From assembly GCF_000299875.1 (NCBI RefSeq), contig NZ_AMRK01000001.1:186001-250000 (forward strand): a stretch of 64,000 nucleotides of DNA, read 5' to 3'. Every line of letters starts with the position of its first letter. Positions within the stretch are counted from its first letter, which is position 1. The notes under the pieces are model-generated. The model saw only the letters and a program-made list of their open reading frames with translations. It ran no database searches and was not told where the DNA came from. This stretch comes from Celeribacter baekdonensis B30. GTDB lineage: Bacteria; Pseudomonadota; Alphaproteobacteria; Rhodobacterales; Rhodobacteraceae. Shown piece after piece: positions 1 through 10,632 of this stretch. A program made the translations under genes and the position numbers.

Positions 1-247
1 TAGAGCCGAGCAAAGGCGCGCTGACCGCAATCAACAATCCGGTGACGGTCAAACCATAGCCCCAGATGGATTGCGCCCGTGCCTTGGCCTCCAGCGTTTC
101 CATTCCGCCTGCGGTCAAATAGGCGATCACCTGTTCGGCAAAATAAGGCCCGAAAATAAAGCTGATGATGAGCGTGTGAAAGGGCTGCGTCGCCCAGTCA
201 TACATCATCCAGCCCCAGATACGTTTTTTGTGACTTGGTGCGCCCAT
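1..247 (-). CDS. UMF1-type MFS transporter, N-terminal part (runs off the window)
   Basis: About 82 codons are visible, starting at the ATG at 247 and reading off the left edge. The protein begins MGAPSHKKRIWGWMMYDWA and continues with a hydrophobic helix around IISFIFGPYFAEQVI and a second around YGLTVTGLLIAVSAPLLG. The sequence WGWMMYDWA followed by an FxxxIxxFIFxPYF helix is typical of the UMF1/Atg22-like branch of the major facilitator superfamily, inner-membrane permeases whose substrates are mostly unknown. Family assignment is from memory of the motif and only the first membrane segments can be seen, so the substrate cannot be stated. A standard family member would be over 400 residues. 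Confidence 0.75.
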   Translation of the reverse strand, partial: MGAPSHKKRIWGWMMYDWATQPFHTLIISFIFGPYFAEQVIAYLTAGGMETLEAKARAQSIWGYGLTVTGLLIAVSAPLLGS

Positions 248-316
248 GGTCCTGCCTTCTCACCTCAGTTGACGCGATAGAACAGGCAAATGCGGGCGTG
301 CGCAACGCCTAAGGCA

Positions 317-853
317 TCAATCGCGCACAGGCGGCCAAGGTCGTGTATTGTCCGCCTCAATCCAATTTTGAACCCACTCGGGTAGGGCTGGGCTTTCGAC
401 CTCAGGCTCGATCATTGTCAAAAGGTCGCGCGGCGGTACCATTTTGCGGTTCTTGATCACAGCACCTCGGATCAGAATATGATTACAACAGTCGCCTTTT
501 TGGTCCCACATCGACTGTTCAATATAGAGAAACCTGTCGTCAAACCCCAAAGGCTTGGTCCACATGTCAACCTTTTGAAACGTCGTCACCCGCTTGCGAT
601 AGCGCACGGACGCCCCCGCCACAGCCATGCCAAACCCACCGGCTTTGGCGGCCTGTGCGGTGCCATTGCGGATCGACATCGGAATCCGGCCAAGGTCAAA
701 GAGTGTTAAGGTTCTTCCGTTATTCAATTCAAGCCAAAGGTCGATGTCCCAAGGCAGGCAATAGTGATGCGACAGATGTGCGTCGAACAGGCCAAGTTTT
801 GGCGTGTTGCGCACTTTGCGGGCTTGGTGGATCATGCGGACAAATGGATACAT
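317..853 (-). CDS. acyl-CoA thioesterase-like hotdog protein
   Basis: A 178-residue protein from the ATG at 853. Upstream ATG 919 would add 22 residues, but the ATG at 853 has AAAGG at a good distance, and MYPFVRM is a natural start for this family. The run HLSHHYCLPWDIDLWLELNN followed by GRTLTLFDLGRIPM matches the Them6/4-hydroxybenzoyl-CoA thioesterase-like hotdog group, in which an Asp and an Asn near the central helix shape the active site. The likely role is hydrolysis of an acyl-CoA or related thioester in the cytoplasm; the substrate is unknown. It stands alone between the UMF1 permease and yggT. Confidence 0.75.
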   Translation of the reverse strand: MYPFVRMIHQARKVRNTPKLGLFDAHLSHHYCLPWDIDLWLELNNGRTLTLFDLGRIPMSIRNGTAQAAKAGGFGMAVAGASVRYRKRVTTFQKVDMWTKPLGFDDRFLYIEQSMWDQKGDCCNHILIRGAVIKNRKMVPPRDLLTMIEPEVESPALPEWVQNWIEADNTRPWPPVRD

Positions 854-988
854 GCCCAAACCTTTCGCAGCCGCGGCAAATTCGGTCAAGCCGGGACGTT
901 GCGGCACAGGATGCGGCATCGTCCATCTTGCACGATCGGGACGGAGACCTTAGGTGAGTGAGCGACCTTACTGATTGGACCCCTGCAC

Positions 989-1276
989 ATGATGTCTCTT
1001 TTCCAAATCCTTCTCATGATCCTCGGTATCGTGAAATTCGTCATGATCGTTCAGATCATCATGAGTTGGTTGATCAACTTTCAGGTGCTCAACGTGCGCC
1101 AGCCTTTGGTCTATCAAATCTGGGAAGGCCTCTCACGCCTGCTTGAGCCAATCTATCGCCCGATCCGTAAAATCCTGCCGCCGATGAGCGGCCTGGATCT
1201 CGCCCCGCTTGTGGCCTTCATTGCCATTTATGCGCTGGAGCGGATCATCTACAACAACGCGGGCATGTTTTACTAA
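989..1276 (+). CDS. YggT family membrane protein
   Basis: A 95-residue protein with two hydrophobic segments: about residues 3-30 (FQILLMILGIVKFVMIVQII) and about 70-90 (LDLAPLVAFIAIYALERII). Between them lies the family signature in which a Trp/Leu-rich stretch is followed by LEPIYRPIRKILPPMSGLDLAP. YggT proteins are small integral membrane proteins linked in some bacteria to osmotic or potassium homeostasis and membrane organisation; the exact activity is not settled. No strong ribosome site is visible before the tandem ATGATG. The gene is followed by a striking inverted repeat and then recQ. Confidence 0.85.
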   Translation: MMSLFQILLMILGIVKFVMIVQIIMSWLINFQVLNVRQPLVYQIWEGLSRLLEPIYRPIRKILPPMSGLDLAPLVAFIAIYALERIIYNNAGMFY

Positions 1277-1280
1277 AGCA

Positions 1281-1317
1281 TTTCGTGTCTAGATTTAGAC
1301 ACGACTTAAACACGAAA
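1281..1317. promoter_or_regulatory. nested inverted repeats between yggT and recQ
   Basis: CGTGTCTA at 1284-1291 is followed after GATT by its exact reverse complement TAGACACG at 1296-1303. The left side also carries TTTCGTGT (1281-1288), which is the reverse complement of ACACGAAA at 1310-1317. The same left segment can therefore form two mutually exclusive stems. There is no T-run after either stem, so a simple intrinsic terminator for yggT is not the best reading. An operator or an RNA switch ahead of recQ is possible. Function is inferred only from the symmetry. Confidence 0.5.
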
Positions 1318-1382
1318 CGCCTTAAGCCCTTGAGCCTCACGCCCGCCCGTGCGATTCTGCCCGCAACAAAGAGCAGGATCAC

Positions 1383-3449
1383 ATGGACACCTTACAGGCG
1401 GACCCGACGCACACAGGAGCGCACGCGCTTCTCTCTTCCGTGTTTGGATTTGATGCGTTTCGTCCCGGTCAGGAAGAGATCGTTGATGCCGTCATCGCGG
1501 GGCGCAATGTCTTGGCGATCATGCCGACGGGTGGCGGCAAATCGCTGTGTTTCCAACTTCCCGCGATGGTGCGTAACGGGCTGACCGTGGTCATTTCGCC
1601 CCTGATCGCCTTGATGCGCGACCAGGTTCAGGCTCTCAAGGCGGTGGGGGTTGAGGCGGGAGCGCTCACCTCTGGCAACACCGATGAGGAGACCGATGAG
1701 GTCTTTGCCGCCCTATCCGAGAACCGTCTCAAACTCCTGTACATGGCCCCGGAACGTTTGGCCTCTGGTGGCACTTTGCCCCTGCTGCGCCGGGCCAATG
1801 TGTCGCTGATTGCGGTGGACGAGGCGCATTGTGTGTCGCAATGGGGCCATGATTTCCGCCCCGATTATTTGCGCATCGGTGATCTGCGCCGCGCGCTTGA
1901 TGTGCCACTGGCCGCATTTACTGCGACTGCAGACGAAGAAACCCGGGGCGAAATCATCACCCGGCTGTTCGATGGTCAAACGCCCGAGACCTTTTTGCGT
2001 GGCTTCGATCGACCAAACATTCACCTCGCCTTCGCGGTCAAGGATCAACCTCGCCGCCAAATCCTTGGCTTTGCCTCTGCGCGCAAGGGCCAATCCGGCA
2101 TCGTCTATTGCGGCACCCGCGCCAAAACTGAAAGCCTTGCCAAGGCGCTCAGCGATGCCGGTCATCTCGCGCAGGCTTATCATGGCGGCATGGAGCCGGA
2201 GCGCCGCCGCGATGTCGAACGTCAGTTTCAACAAGAGGACGAGTTGATCGTCGTCGCCACCGTCGCTTTTGGCATGGGCATCGACAAACCGGATATCCGC
2301 TGGGTTGCCCATGCCGATCTGCCGAAGTCGGTCGAAAGCTATTATCAGGAAATCGGGCGTTCGGGCCGCGATGGTGCACCGGCTGAAACCCTGACGCTCT
2401 TTGGCCCCGACGACATCCGGTTTCGCCGCACCCAGATTGACGAAAGCCCGGCCCCTTCCGAACGTCGCGCCGCCGATCATGCTCGCTTGAACGCGCTTTT
2501 GGGGCTGGCAGAGGCGCAGACTTGTCGGCGTCAAACCTTGTTGTCCTATTTTGGCGAGACCTCCGCGCCCTGCGGAAATTGCGACCTGTGCGACAGTCCG
2601 CCGGCGTTGTTTGATGGCACGGTTGCGGTGCGCAAGGCGCTGTCGGCCGTGTTGCGGTGTGACGAAGGCTTTGGCGCAGGGCATTTGATTGACGTGCTGA
2701 CGGGCACGATGACGGATAAGGTCAGGCAATGGAACCATGACCAATTGTCGGTGTTTGGCGTGGGTAAAGAATATGACAAACGGCAATGGAATGCGGTGTT
2801 TCGGCAAATGATGGGGGCCGATCTTGTGCGGCCCAACCCGGATCGGTTCGGCGCGCTGTTCATGACCGAACCCGCGATGCCGATCCTCAAAGGCGAGGCC
2901 AGTATCACTCTGCGCCGCGATACATTGGCAAAAGCCCACAAAGGTCCGGTGGCCAAGGCACTGGTGTCGGACGAAGACGCACCACTTTTGTCCGCGCTCA
3001 AGGCCAAACGCCGCGCCCTGGCCGAAGAGCAACGTGTGCCTGCCTATGTCGTCTTTGCCGATCGCACCCTGATCGAAATGGCCGAAACCCGACCGCAGAG
3101 TCTGGATGACATGGGGCGGATTGGCGGCGTTGGCGCGAAAAAGCTTGAGCGGTACGGCGATGCGTTTCTTTCGGTCATTTTGGGCGCGCCAAGCCCCGAT
3201 GTGCATCCGTCTCGGCGCAAACTTGCGAGTTCTGGCGGCGGGGATTTGTTTGATCACCTGCAAGAGATTCAACGTCAGCTCGCGCGCGGTGACTGCGGTA
3301 CGCTCAAACCACTGACGCTTTCACCCGGACAGATTGCCAAAATCGTCCAATTGCGTCCGCGTGATCTTACCGCGATGGCTCGCATCATTGGCGAAAAGCC
3401 CGCTGAACGCTTTGGTCCGGCTATGTTGGATGCGATCGCGGCGGCTTAG
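1383..3449 (+). CDS. recQ: ATP-dependent DNA helicase RecQ
   Basis: A 688-residue 3'-5' superfamily 2 helicase for recombination and replication-fork repair. Visible parts in order: FRPGQEEIV Q-motif region near residue 26, Walker A MPTGGGKS at 47-54, DEAH at 146-149 followed by CVSQWGHDFRPDY, motif V/VI ending in QEIGRSGRDG near 322, a zinc-binding set Cys381, Cys397, Cys400 and Cys403 (CGNCDLC), a winged-helix RQC region, and an HRDC domain near 550-630 including GVGAKKLERYG. This is close to the full RecQ architecture and length, with an additional roughly 60-residue tail. It converges with the hybrid kinase gene, with only four bases between the stop codons. Confidence 0.97.
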   Translation: MDTLQADPTHTGAHALLSSVFGFDAFRPGQEEIVDAVIAGRNVLAIMPTGGGKSLCFQLPAMVRNGLTVVISPLIALMRDQVQALKAVGVEAGALTSGNTDEETDEVFAALSENRLKLLYMAPERLASGGTLPLLRRANVSLIAVDEAHCVSQWGHDFRPDYLRIGDLRRALDVPLAAFTATADEETRGEIITRLFDGQTPETFLRGFDRPNIHLAFAVKDQPRRQILGFASARKGQSGIVYCGTRAKTESLAKALSDAGHLAQAYHGGMEPERRRDVERQFQQEDELIVVATVAFGMGIDKPDIRWVAHADLPKSVESYYQEIGRSGRDGAPAETLTLFGPDDIRFRRTQIDESPAPSERRAADHARLNALLGLAEAQTCRRQTLLSYFGETSAPCGNCDLCDSPPALFDGTVAVRKALSAVLRCDEGFGAGHLIDVLTGTMTDKVRQWNHDQLSVFGVGKEYDKRQWNAVFRQMMGADLVRPNPDRFGALFMTEPAMPILKGEASITLRRDTLAKAHKGPVAKALVSDEDAPLLSALKAKRRALAEEQRVPAYVVFADRTLIEMAETRPQSLDDMGRIGGVGAKKLERYGDAFLSVILGAPSPDVHPSRRKLASSGGGDLFDHLQEIQRQLARGDCGTLKPLTLSPGQIAKIVQLRPRDLTAMARIIGEKPAERFGPAMLDAIAAA

Positions 3450-3453
3450 GGGA

Positions 3454-5637
<2,184 letters not shown>

Positions 5638-5842
5638 GTGGGACCTCTTCACACCCTGCCCGATCCTATGTGACCGGGGCTTTGCGGTAGAATGGTCCAA
5701 ACAGAGTGAAAAGAGTCTTAATCAATTCGAGAAAATTGACATGAAAAGACCGCACAGAGACGCAAATCCGCGCGATCACACAAGAGATGTCATGCACTGA
5801 GGTTGGCAGATTGCCGATGGCAAGACCGTGCGATGTCGTGGC

Positions 5843-6586
5843 TTATCCGGGCTTGGCATGGGTGAGGGGCTTGCGCCCAGTCTCTGTCACCACCTCTTCA
5901 TGACCGTTTTCGATCACCAATGTTGTCATCGGGTGGCCGTAGCCCGCGCCGGAATCAATGTCGATTCGGTTGCCAAAATGGGTAGGCTCATCCAAGGCCG
6001 TGTGCCCATGTACAACCATCGCCGGCAGCGTCCCGTGATAATCAAGCCAGCCTTCGCGAATCCAGATCAGATCCTCTTCGTCTTGATCCTCAAGTGCCAC
6101 ACCGGGTCGAATGCCCGCATGCACAAAGAGATAATTGCCCCATTGATGGGTCAGCGGCAGGTTTTCGATAAAGTCCAAATGAGCCGCAGGGACGCCCTTA
6201 TGGGCGCGCATGTGACAGAGTTCAAAGTCACCGTCTTTGGCCTCAACTCCATAAGAGGCCAGTGTCTCCACCCCACCAAGGGCCGGGTGTAGCCAGCTTT
6301 TGCCGGATTTGATCTGAGCATCATGAGCGATGCCGTGGCGCACAAAGCGGGTGAACATGCGGTCATGATTGCCGCGAATGGCCAACCATGGCTGACCCGC
6401 CGCCATCCCATCCATCAGATATTGGATCACCCCGGCACTGTCCGGGCCGCGATCGACATAATCCCCAAGGTGGATGATCTTCGCATCGGGGTCGCCCACG
6501 CGGACCTTATCCGCTTCGATCCGCTTATGGGCAGCCTTGAGCATGTCGAGTTGTCCGTGAATGTCTCCGATGGCGTAGATGCGCAT
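5843..6586 (-). CDS. metallophosphoesterase, Ser/Thr phosphatase or Ap4A hydrolase type
   Basis: A 247-residue cytoplasmic phosphoesterase starting at ATG 6586 with AGGAGA upstream; the ORF could be read 8 codons further but MRIYAIGDIHG is the classical beginning. The PPP-family metal-binding motifs are all present: GDIHG (residues 7-11), GDYVDRG, and RGNHD, followed by a C-terminal HGH. This set coordinates two metal ions in protein serine/threonine phosphatases of the bacterial PrpA/ApaH-like class. Substrate cannot be told from sequence: phosphoprotein or dinucleoside polyphosphate are both possible. It lies downstream of serA on the same strand, separated from it by a hairpin. Confidence 0.9.
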   Translation of the reverse strand: MRIYAIGDIHGQLDMLKAAHKRIEADKVRVGDPDAKIIHLGDYVDRGPDSAGVIQYLMDGMAAGQPWLAIRGNHDRMFTRFVRHGIAHDAQIKSGKSWLHPALGGVETLASYGVEAKDGDFELCHMRAHKGVPAAHLDFIENLPLTHQWGNYLFVHAGIRPGVALEDQDEEDLIWIREGWLDYHGTLPAMVVHGHTALDEPTHFGNRIDIDSGAGYGHPMTTLVIENGHEEVVTETGRKPLTHAKPG

Positions 6587-6610
6587 GTCTCTCTCCTGTG
6601 CTGCGGCCAA

Positions 6611-6645
6611 AATAGAAGGGCCGCCGGAAAACTCCAGCGGCCCTT
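6611..6645 (-). terminator. hairpin after serA
   Basis: AAGGGCCGC (6616-6624) and GCGGCCCTT (6637-6645) are exact reverse complements separated by 12 bases. Read on the minus strand the stem is followed by CTATTTTGG, a modest U-rich tract. It lies 28 bases past the serA stop and just before the metallophosphoesterase start, so it probably ends the serCA transcript. Confidence 0.75.
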
Positions 6646-6673
6646 GGTGATCTTTTCGTGACTGTTGCTTTGA

Positions 6674-8266
6674 TTACGCTTTGAAGTGCAGCGGGATCAC
6701 GCGTTGGAACAATCCGGTGTCTTTCAGCGCGGCTACAGTTTCCGCTTTGATCGGCGTATCAAGGAAGGTCATCGCAATCGCATCACCACCCTCGGAGGCG
6801 CGGCCCAGCGTGAAGTTCGCGATGTTTTCGCCATGCTCGGCCAACAATGTCCCGAGTTTGCCCAACACACCCGGCACGTCTTTGTTGGTGGTGTAGAGCA
6901 TGTGCTCGCCGATCTCGGAATCAATGGTGATGCCTTTGATCTGGATAAAGCGCGGTTTGCCATCGGAGAATACGGTGCCCGCGATGGTGCGATATTTCTC
7001 AACCGTTTGGATGTCGAGCTTGATGAAACCATCAAATGTCCCCGACGCATCTTGGGTGGTTTTGGAAATCTGGATGCCGCGCTCTTTGGCGATCAGCGGT
7101 GCCGACACCATGTTCACGTCCGGGTTCACCGCTTGCATGATGCCTGCGATCACGGCGGCTTCCAACGCCTTGAGGTTCATCTCGGAGGCCACGCCATCAT
7201 AGGTGATGTTGATGGTTTCGATGGCTTCTTCGGTGACCTGACCGATGAAAGAGCCAAGGCTTTCGGCCAATTTGACCCAAGGCCCCATGACTTTGGCTTC
7301 TTCTGCGGTCATCGACGGCATGTTCAATGCGTTTTCAACCGCGCCGTCCAACAGGTAGTTGGACATTTGTTCGGCCACTTGCAGTGCCACATTTTCTTGG
7401 GCTTCCGTGGTGGAGGCGCCAAGGTGCGGGGTGCAGACCACGTTCGGCAGGTTGAACAGCGGATTCTCGGTGGCGGGTTCGACGGCAAACACGTCAAAGG
7501 CCGCACCAGCCACATGGCCGGATTTCAGCAATTCGGCCAAAGCCATCTCGTCCACCAAACCACCGCGGGCACAGTTGATGATGCGCACGCCTTTTTTGGT
7601 TTTCTCAAGGTTCTCTTTCGAGAGGATGTTGCGGGTGGAATCCGTCAGCGGCACGTGCAGGGTGATGAAATCCGCGCGTTTGAGCAACTCGTCGAGTTCA
7701 ACTTTCTCAACACCCATCTCAGAGGCGCGCTCTTCGGAGAGGAAGGGGTCATAAGCGACCACTTTCATTTTCAGGCCAAGCGCACGGTTGCACACGATGC
7801 CACCAATGTTGCCCGCGCCGATGACGCCAAGGGTTTTCGCGGTCAGTTCGACCCCCATGAATTTCGATTTTTCCCATTTGCCCGCGTGAGTGGAGGCGGA
7901 GGCCTCGGGCAATTGACGCGCCACGGCAAACATCATCGCAATCGCGTGTTCTGCGGTGGTGATCATGTTGCCGAACGGCGTGTTCATCACGATCACGCCT
8001 TTTTTCGAGGCGGCTTCTTTGTCGACGTTATCTGTGCCGATGCCGGCACGACCGACCACTTTGAGGTTGGTGGCATGTTCCAAAAGGGCGGCGGTCACTT
8101 TGGTCGCGGAACGGATCGCGAGACCGTCATATTTGCCGATCACTTCGGCGAGTTTGTCTTTGTCCTTGCCGAGCGCAGGCAAGAAATCCACTTCGATGCC
8201 ACGGTCACGGAAAATTTGAACAGCGGTTTCAGACAGGCTGTCGGAGACGAGAACTTTGGGGGCCAT
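6674..8266 (-). CDS. serA: D-3-phosphoglycerate dehydrogenase
   Basis: A 530-residue enzyme catalysing the first step of serine synthesis, oxidation of 3-phosphoglycerate to 3-phosphohydroxypyruvate with NAD. Start at ATG 8266 is supported by AGGAG seven bases upstream. The Rossmann motif GAGNIG lies at about 150-155. The catalytic Arg in NCARGGLVDE, the Glu in FAVEPATENP and the His in CTPHLGAST follow. The C-terminus has the allosteric substrate-binding domain of long SerA forms and an ACT domain near the end (NKDVPGVLGKLGTLL), so serine feedback control is possible. It follows serC on the same strand, 74 bases away. Confidence 0.97.
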   Translation of the reverse strand: MAPKVLVSDSLSETAVQIFRDRGIEVDFLPALGKDKDKLAEVIGKYDGLAIRSATKVTAALLEHATNLKVVGRAGIGTDNVDKEAASKKGVIVMNTPFGNMITTAEHAIAMMFAVARQLPEASASTHAGKWEKSKFMGVELTAKTLGVIGAGNIGGIVCNRALGLKMKVVAYDPFLSEERASEMGVEKVELDELLKRADFITLHVPLTDSTRNILSKENLEKTKKGVRIINCARGGLVDEMALAELLKSGHVAGAAFDVFAVEPATENPLFNLPNVVCTPHLGASTTEAQENVALQVAEQMSNYLLDGAVENALNMPSMTAEEAKVMGPWVKLAESLGSFIGQVTEEAIETINITYDGVASEMNLKALEAAVIAGIMQAVNPDVNMVSAPLIAKERGIQISKTTQDASGTFDGFIKLDIQTVEKYRTIAGTVFSDGKPRFIQIKGITIDSEIGEHMLYTTNKDVPGVLGKLGTLLAEHGENIANFTLGRASEGGDAIAMTFLDTPIKAETVAALKDTGLFQRVIPLHFKA

Positions 8267-8296
8267 GATGGGCACTCCTGAGAATTTGGATGGGGT

Positions 8297-8317
8297 GTCG
8301 GGCGTGTTTCGCCCGAC
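8297..8317 (-). other. intercistronic hairpin between serC and serA
   Basis: GTCGGGCG (8297-8304) and CGCCCGAC (8310-8317) form an exact 8-bp stem with a five-base loop in the 74-base gap between serC and serA. No U-run follows on the minus strand. It is more likely an mRNA processing or stability element, or a partial attenuator, than a full terminator. Confidence 0.55.
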
Positions 8318-8340
8318 TGAATGTTTGAAAATCCGGCGCG

Positions 8341-9483
8341 TTACTGCGCGTTGATGCACTCTTCAAAGGCCCATTTGAGCCAGAGCGTCAGCGCCTCGAT
8401 GTCAGAGGATTCAACTGTCGCACCACACCACACACGCAGGCCAGCCGGAGCATCGCGGTACGCGCCGATGTCATAAGCGGCGTTGTAGTCTTCAAGCTTT
8501 TTCGCCACTGCTTTTGCAAAAGCCGCACCGTCTTTGATGCGATCGTCGGTGAATTTCAAACACACGGAGGTGTTGGACCGGGTGGTCTCATCCTCGGCCA
8601 GGTTGGCAATCCAGTCGTTGCGATCACAGAAGTCCCAAAGCACTTTTGCGTTGGTGGTGGAGCGTTCGATCAGCTTCGGCAGGCCACCGATTTTTTGTGC
8701 CCACTCAAGCGCCACAAGGTAATCTTCGACCGCGAGCATGGAGGGCGTGTTGATGGTTTCACCCTTAAAGATGCCGTCGATCAGCTTGCCGCCTTTGGTC
8801 ATGCGGAAAATCTTCGGCATCGGCCATGCGGGGGTGTAGGTTTCAAGACGTTCCACAGCGCGCGGCGACAGGACGATCATCCCATGAGCCGCTTCGCCGC
8901 CCATCACTTTCTGCCAAGAGAAGGTGGTGACGTCGAGTTTGTCCCAAGGCAGATCCATCGCAAAGGCCGCAGAGGTCGCATCACAGATGGTCAGACCGTC
9001 ACGGTCCGCCGGGATTTTGTCGCCATTGGGGACGCGCACACCGGAGGTGGTGCCGTTCCATGTAAAGACAACGTCGGTGTCGAAATCAATCTCGGCGAAA
9101 TCGACAATGTGCCCATAGTCGGCGGTTTTCACGTCGGCGTCGATTTTGAGTTGTTTCACAACATCGGTGACCCAGCCAGCGCCAAAGGATTCCCAAGCCA
9201 CCATCGTGGCTTTGCGTGCACCCAAGAGCGACCACATGGCCATCTCGACGGCGCCAGTGTCAGAGGCCGGAACGATACCGATTTTGTAATCAGCAGGAAT
9301 GCCCAAAATGTCGCGGGTCGTCTCAATCGCGGCCTTCAGCTTGTCCTTGCCAACGGCGGCACGGTGCGAGCGACCCAGAGGGGCGTCGGCCAGAAGATCG
9401 AGAGAAAATGTGGGGATTTTGGCACAGGGGCCAGAGGAAAAACGCGGATTCGCAGGACGCGATTGCGGGTGCTTAGTAGCCAT
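8341..9483 (-). CDS. serC: phosphoserine aminotransferase
   Basis: A 380-residue PLP enzyme converting 3-phosphohydroxypyruvate and glutamate to phosphoserine, also able to act in pyridoxal phosphate synthesis. The start ATG 9483 carries AAGGA upstream. RFSSGPCAK near the N-terminus, [12 protein letters not shown], the [11 protein letters not shown] stretch, and the Lys of SFSWQK-type motif (here [11 protein letters not shown], the PLP Schiff-base lysine) identify the family, and the length fits the alphaproteobacterial form (about 380-390). The frame stays open upstream to 10158, but that part runs antisense to serB and has no family similarity. First gene of serC-serA. Confidence 0.96.
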   Translation of the reverse strand: MATKHPQSRPANPRFSSGPCAKIPTFSLDLLADAPLGRSHRAAVGKDKLKAAIETTRDILGIPADYKIGIVPASDTGAVEMAMWSLLGARKATMVAWESFGAGWVTDVVKQLKIDADVKTADYGHIVDFAEIDFDTDVVFTWNGTTSGVRVPNGDKIPADRDGLTICDATSAAFAMDLPWDKLDVTTFSWQKVMGGEAAHGMIVLSPRAVERLETYTPAWPMPKIFRMTKGGKLIDGIFKGETINTPSMLAVEDYLVALEWAQKIGGLPKLIERSTTNAKVLWDFCDRNDWIANLAEDETTRSNTSVCLKFTDDRIKDGAAFAKAVAKKLEDYNAAYDIGAYRDAPAGLRVWCGATVESSDIEALTLWLKWAFEECINAQ

Positions 9484-9738
9484 TGCTGGTATCCTTACAG
9501 ATAAATGCCTCTCGTTGGGGAGAGGTGTCCCGTTGATCGAACTAGAGGCTTTCCGAGCGCGCAGCAATATAGATTCGCAAAAATATGTCGCATTTTTATT
9601 CGACATATGTCGCATATGCGCTGGATCGTTTCCGATTGGAAACTTCGAGCCTCGCTTTGAAAACCGCCGAAACCCGACCTCATAGCACTGGCAACGCGAC
9701 ATTTCATTGCGTAAACAGGCGACAAACGGAGGTCTCCC
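9484..9738. promoter_or_regulatory. divergent serC/serB control region with repeated palindromic site
   Basis: The 255-base spacer must hold promoters for both directions. At 9583-9619 the 11-mer ATATGTCGCAT occurs at 9583 and again at 9605, exactly 22 bases (two helical turns) apart. ATATGTCG at 9583-9590 is also inverted as CGACATAT at 9601-9608. The second copy is part of a perfect 12-base palindrome CGACATATGTCG (9601-9612), and GCATATGC follows at 9612-9619. The combination of direct and inverted copies at helical spacing is what a cooperatively bound dimeric repressor site looks like. The regulator is unknown and no transcription-factor gene lies beside it. Confidence 0.6.
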
Positions 9739-10632
9739 ATGTTCACCTGTATCCTGCTTACAAACCCCGCCGTGCCGGCACTCAATCTGACAACCGTCGA
9801 TGCTTTGCGCTCGGCTTGGGGCGGTGGCGATCTCAAATGGCTCGCACTGGGAGAGGCTGCGGAATTCTCCGTTGAGGCGGTGCCGTCGAATCAATGGGAT
9901 GTCTGGGACGGGCTGCAAACGCAGGGCATCGACTTGATCGTCATTCCCACCGAAGGGCGGCGTAAGAAAATGCTTTTGGCGGATATGGACAGCACCATGA
10001 TCCAACAAGAATGCATTGATGAATTGGCCGATGTTGCGGGCGTCGGCGATCACGTCAAAGCCATCACCGCCAAGGCGATGAACGGCGAGTTGGATTTTGA
10101 AGGGGCGTTGAAAGAGCGGGTCGGCTTGCTCAAAGGCTTGCCTGAATCCGTCATCCAACGGGTGATCGACGAACGCATCACCTTTATGCCCGGCGGCTGT
10201 GCGCTTTTGGCGACGATGAAACGCGATGGGGCCTATTGCGCGCTGGTCTCGGGCGGGTTCACCGCCTTTACGGGCTATGTGTCACAGACCCTTGGGTTTC
10301 ATGAGAACCGCGCCAACACCTTGTTGATCGAAGACGGCAAACTCACTGGCGCGCCGGGGATGCCGATCCTTGGCCGCGAAGCCAAGGTGCAAGCGCTCAA
10401 AGACATCACCGCCCGCCTTGGCCTGGACCATGATGACGTGATGGCCGTGGGCGACGGTGCCAATGATCTGGGCATGTTGGGGCTGGCGGGGGCCGGGGTC
10501 GCGCTTCATGCCAAGCCCTCTGTCGCCGCCGAATGTGATATTCGCATCAACCACGGTGATCTGAGCGCGCTGCTTTACATCCAAGGCTATGCCAGATCCG
10601 AGTTCGCCCAGGTTGAATGCCGAAATGTTTGA
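9739..10632 (+). CDS. serB: phosphoserine phosphatase
   Basis: A 297-residue HAD-family enzyme releasing phosphate from phosphoserine, the last step of serine synthesis. The HAD motif I DMDST lies at 82-86 (nucleophile Asp82, acid/base Asp84), motif II is SGGFTAF, and motif III/IV is [10 protein letters not shown]. The first 75 residues form the N-terminal ACT-like extension of the longer proteobacterial SerB. It is divergent from serC-serA, so all three serine genes are together around one spacer. Its last codons overlap the following permease start (ATGTTTGA), suggesting translational coupling. Confidence 0.97.
   Translation: MFTCILLTNPAVPALNLTTVDALRSAWGGGDLKWLALGEAAEFSVEAVPSNQWDVWDGLQTQGIDLIVIPTEGRRKKMLLADMDSTMIQQECIDELADVAGVGDHVKAITAKAMNGELDFEGALKERVGLLKGLPESVIQRVIDERITFMPGGCALLATMKRDGAYCALVSGGFTAFTGYVSQTLGFHENRANTLLIEDGKLTGAPGMPILGREAKVQALKDITARLGLDHDDVMAVGDGANDLGMLGLAGAGVALHAKPSVAAECDIRINHGDLSALLYIQGYARSEFAQVECRNV

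Noticed and set aside
1713-3272. 519-residue open frame on the minus strand
   Set aside because: Antisense to recQ; composition (many His, Arg, Gln) is that of a GC-rich shadow frame and no family motif is found.
6686-8281. 531-residue open frame on the plus strand
   Set aside because: Antisense to serA with no motif; His and Gly-rich shadow.
9484-10158. N-terminal extension of the serC reading frame
   Set aside because: It runs antisense to serB and serC has a good start with ribosome site at 9483.
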